Of a DNA stretch of 5,303 nucleotides, positions 4,189 to 5,303 are shown piece after piece; position 1 is the first letter of the stretch, and every line of letters begins with the position of its first letter. The notes beneath the pieces are model-generated. The model did not search any database, was not told the origin of the DNA, and saw only the letters and a list, made by a program, of their open reading frames with translations. Source of the stretch: Fructobacillus evanidus (GTDB taxonomy: Bacteria; Bacillota; Bacilli; Lactobacillales; Lactobacillaceae). The stretch is from contig NZ_CAUZLM010000021.1 in NCBI RefSeq assembly GCF_963580165.1, positions 1 through 5,303 on the forward strand. The letters are read 5' to 3'. A program made the translations under genes and the position numbers.

Positions 4189-4290
4189 GAGTACTCGGAA
4201 AATCCCCATACTATGGGGTACCACGCTTGCGTGAGTATCATTTCCCCTTATGCTCTGTTTTGATGATTTTGTACGTAACGCTTACGTACA
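4101..4290. repeat. Three copies of a 21-bp palindromic site
   Basis: Copies lie at 4101-4121 (imperfect), 4155-4175 and 4270-4290. The two perfect copies have TGTACGTAA and TTACGTACA arms around GCG (4155) or CGC (4270), so they are the same element in opposite orientation. The first differs by one substitution and a compensating indel. Two small hairpins lie between copies 2 and 3 (CCCCAT 4204-4209/ATGGGG 4213-4218; CACGC 4222-4226/GCGTG 4229-4233). These look like binding sites of a dimeric protein. Confidence 0.8.
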
Positions 4291-4393
4291 GCATTCAATT
4301 ACTATAAGATTTATTGATGACCTTTTTATACAAAATTCAACCAGATTTTGAATTATCTGTCGACTTTTTAAACCTAAAATCAAATTAGCAAAA

Positions 4394-4442
4394 AGTCAAA
4401 AACAACACTTGTCGGTGTTGACATAAAAAGTAAATTTTGACT
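4394..4442. repeat. Nested stem-loop exposing a CCGACAA motif
   Basis: AGTCAAAA 4394-4401 pairs with TTTTGACT 4435-4442. Inside, CAACAC 4403-4408 pairs with GTGTTG 4415-4420 around a loop containing TTGTCG, so the inverted CCGACAA word sits at the hairpin tip. On the minus strand the inner stem is followed by TTTTTGAC, so it could be a weak minus-strand terminator. Confidence 0.45.
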
Positions 4443-4478
4443 CAAATTGACGACAACAATTTTCTCTTTTGGACGCAT

Positions 4479-4487
4479 TTTTTCACA
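4479..4487 (+). promoter_or_regulatory. Possible DnaA box
   Basis: TTTTTCACA fits the relaxed consensus TTWTNCACA and lies nine bases before the 11-bp-spaced direct repeats in an AT-rich stretch. One relaxed match is weak evidence. Confidence 0.25.
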
Positions 4488-4495
4488 AAATTTTA

Positions 4496-4526
4496 TGTAA
4501 AACATATGTAAAACAAGTGTAAAACA
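4496..4526 (+). repeat. Three iterons TGTAAAACA with 11-bp period
   Basis: TGTAAAACA occurs at 4496-4504, 4507-4515 and 4518-4526, so the starts are exactly 11 bases apart, about one helical turn. Phased short direct repeats next to AT-rich DNA are typical of plasmid origin or partition sites. Confidence 0.75.
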
Positions 4527-4536
4527 TTTTGAAAAA

Positions 4537-4603
4537 AGTGCATGCACTGGGATTGCCCGCACAGCGGGGTTAAGGCACAATGTGCCGACAATCCCCCTTA
4601 ACC
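4537..4603. other. Dense GC-rich dyad element (possible origin or transfer site)
   Basis: Overlapping symmetries crowd 67 bases: palindrome AGTGCATGCACT 4537-4548; GGGATTG 4549-4555 with CAATCCC 4589-4595; CCCGC 4556-4560 with GCGGG 4564-4568; GGTTAAGG 4568-4575 with CCTTAACC 4596-4603; GGCACA 4574-4579 with TGTGCC 4581-4586. It also contains CCGACAA (4585-4591). Several folds exclude one another. A role as single-strand origin, oriT or replication site is possible; no relaxase is encoded, so transfer would need help in trans. Confidence 0.5.
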
Positions 4604-4980
4604 TGTTACAACTCAATTTTTGATAATGACACTGTTTTTTTTAGGGCGAAAAAAATTAGCAACATCGTGAAGCTGTTTTCCGATTTCAACCGAACGAGCA
4701 AAATGATTTTAACGATCAATTTTCCCTTTGAACGAAAACAAAACTTGCCAAAAACCGCCCATCCAGTAAAAAAGATTTTAGCGCGAAACTAACAAAATGA
4801 AATTTTTACTGTCGGTATTTTTTTGATGATTTTAACCCAAACACTTTTTTCATTTTTAGCTATTTTTAACGCATGCTATAAAAATAATTTTGAGCAAATG
4901 AAAAGGTTTGCTGAAAGAATAAACAATCAAAAACAAACCAACATGACATTACGAATAAAAGAAAAAATAACTTTTTTCTA
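4604..4980. other. AT-rich noncoding stretch
   Basis: No convincing gene is present. Many A- and T-runs make it a candidate DNA-unwinding region beside the iterons and dyad element. It holds a near copy of the ACCGACAAC motif (inverted, 4810-4816). A 52-codon frame (about 4826-4984) has no ribosome binding site and is not called. Confidence 0.45.
4874..4882 (+). promoter_or_regulatory. Candidate extended -10 promoter for a structured RNA
   Basis: TGCTATAAA (4874-4882) is an extended -10 with only a T-rich -35 region. It would start an RNA near 4889 that runs through the TAAC hairpins and could end at the 5173-5218 hairpin, about 330 nt. Confidence 0.35.
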
Positions 4981-4982
4981 GT

Positions 4983-5064
4983 GATGACCTAACGGTCATC
5001 TGGCCTACTTATTTGCTGTGAAGTCTAACGACTTCATGCGCAAACAGCGCAGGGTCTTTTTTTT
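4983..5064 (+). promoter_or_regulatory. Twin TAAC-loop hairpins and attenuator-like T-run
   Basis: GATGACC 4983-4989 pairs with GGTCATC 4994-5000 around loop TAAC. Then 5012-5025 pairs with 5030-5044 (14 pairs, one bulge, two G-U) around another TAAC loop. The wobbles mark the plus strand as the RNA. TGCGC 5037-5041 can instead pair with GCGCA 5047-5051, breaking the second hairpin; eight T follow at 5057-5064. This may be a terminator/antiterminator switch. Confidence 0.5.
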
Positions 5065-5172
5065 CTTTATCAATCAATTTGTTTTAATCTATTTTCTCTA
5101 AAAAACCAAAAGACTTTACTTGACTTTCACACTGACCCCAGCCAAGGGCAGCAAGTTGTTGTGAGCAGAGAG

Positions 5173-5218
5173 AGCCCTTAAGTAAAATCTCAAAATTGAG
5201 AATACTTAAGGGCTTTTT
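5173..5218 (+). terminator. Long terminator-like hairpin spanning the circular junction
   Basis: AGCCCTTAAGTA 5173-5184 pairs perfectly with TACTTAAGGGCT 5203-5214. An inner TCTC 5188-5191 / GAGA 5198-5201 stem extends it, and TTTTT follows (5214-5218). The same right arm appears at 11-22. It is the strongest plus-strand terminator in the noncoding region and probably ends an RNA from about 4889. Confidence 0.82.
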
Positions 5219-5303
5219 CCAAGGTATAGCTAAGAGCCATCGCTTTGGTCAAGTCGCTAACATCGTTTAAAGAGCATTCTGCCCACTCTCCCGTCTTTAA
5301 CGG
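5193..5303. repeat. Terminal duplication, right copy
   Basis: Identical to 1-111; see the left copy. Annotations there apply here at +5192. Confidence 0.93.

Noticed and set aside
4079..4290. CRISPR array from the repeated palindromes
   Set aside because: Only three copies, unequal spacing, opposite orientation and no cas genes.
4380..4616. Minus-strand ORF over the iterons
   Set aside because: It covers the iterons and dyad repeats, has no ribosome binding site, and looks like chance translation of repeated DNA.
4580..4792. Plus-strand ORF in the AT-rich stretch
   Set aside because: No ribosome binding site and no family resemblance; it starts inside the dyad element.
4826..4984. 52-codon plus-strand frame starting with ATG in the AT-rich stretch
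   Set aside because: There is only a T-run before the ATG, no ribosome binding site and low-complexity composition.

Overview
The window reads as one complete small circular plasmid from a low-GC Gram-positive bacterium, most likely a lactic acid bacterium of the Lactobacillaceae. Bases 1-111 are repeated exactly at 5193-5303, so the unique circle is 5192 bp and the window crosses its own junction. The host guess rests on strong AGGAGG-type ribosome binding sites, AT-rich genes, a CspA-type cold shock protein of Lactobacillus type, a CPBP-family protein, a YczE/YitT-type membrane protein, and a remnant of an IS3-family transposase.

Layout. (1) From about 4057 through the junction to 656 there is no convincing gene. 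This stretch looks like the replication and maintenance region. It holds 21-bp palindromes, three 11-bp-spaced direct repeats, a dense GC-rich dyad element, an AT-rich stretch, paired hairpins with TAAC loops, a long terminator-like hairpin, a folded GC-rich segment (about 81-320), and a leader with a candidate antisense RNA and a terminator (about 360-568). (2) Gene 657-1136 encodes a DNA-binding coiled-coil protein resembling DUF536/pSK1-Par proteins. It carries a cluster of CCGACAA sites inside its own coding sequence, and the same motif recurs in the noncoding region. (3) Cargo follows: a YczE/YitT-like membrane protein, a convergent cold shock gene sharing a bidirectional terminator, a decayed IS3-derived miniature element, a CPBP membrane protein, and a convergent 66-aa membrane protein. 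(4) Between 3772 and 4056 lies a candidate type I toxin-antitoxin module. A 30-codon hydrophobic peptide gene has a strong ribosome binding site and a 5' hairpin. A divergent RNA of about 60 nt carries two blocks complementary in trans to the toxin ribosome binding site and first codons.

How it may work together (inference): no recognisable Rep initiator or relaxase is encoded. The plasmid may replicate from a structured-RNA or host-dependent origin, or from an unrecognised system in which the 159-aa protein takes part. It would be stabilised by the Par-like protein with its sites and by the small-RNA-controlled peptide toxin. The membrane and cold shock genes would be accessory cargo.
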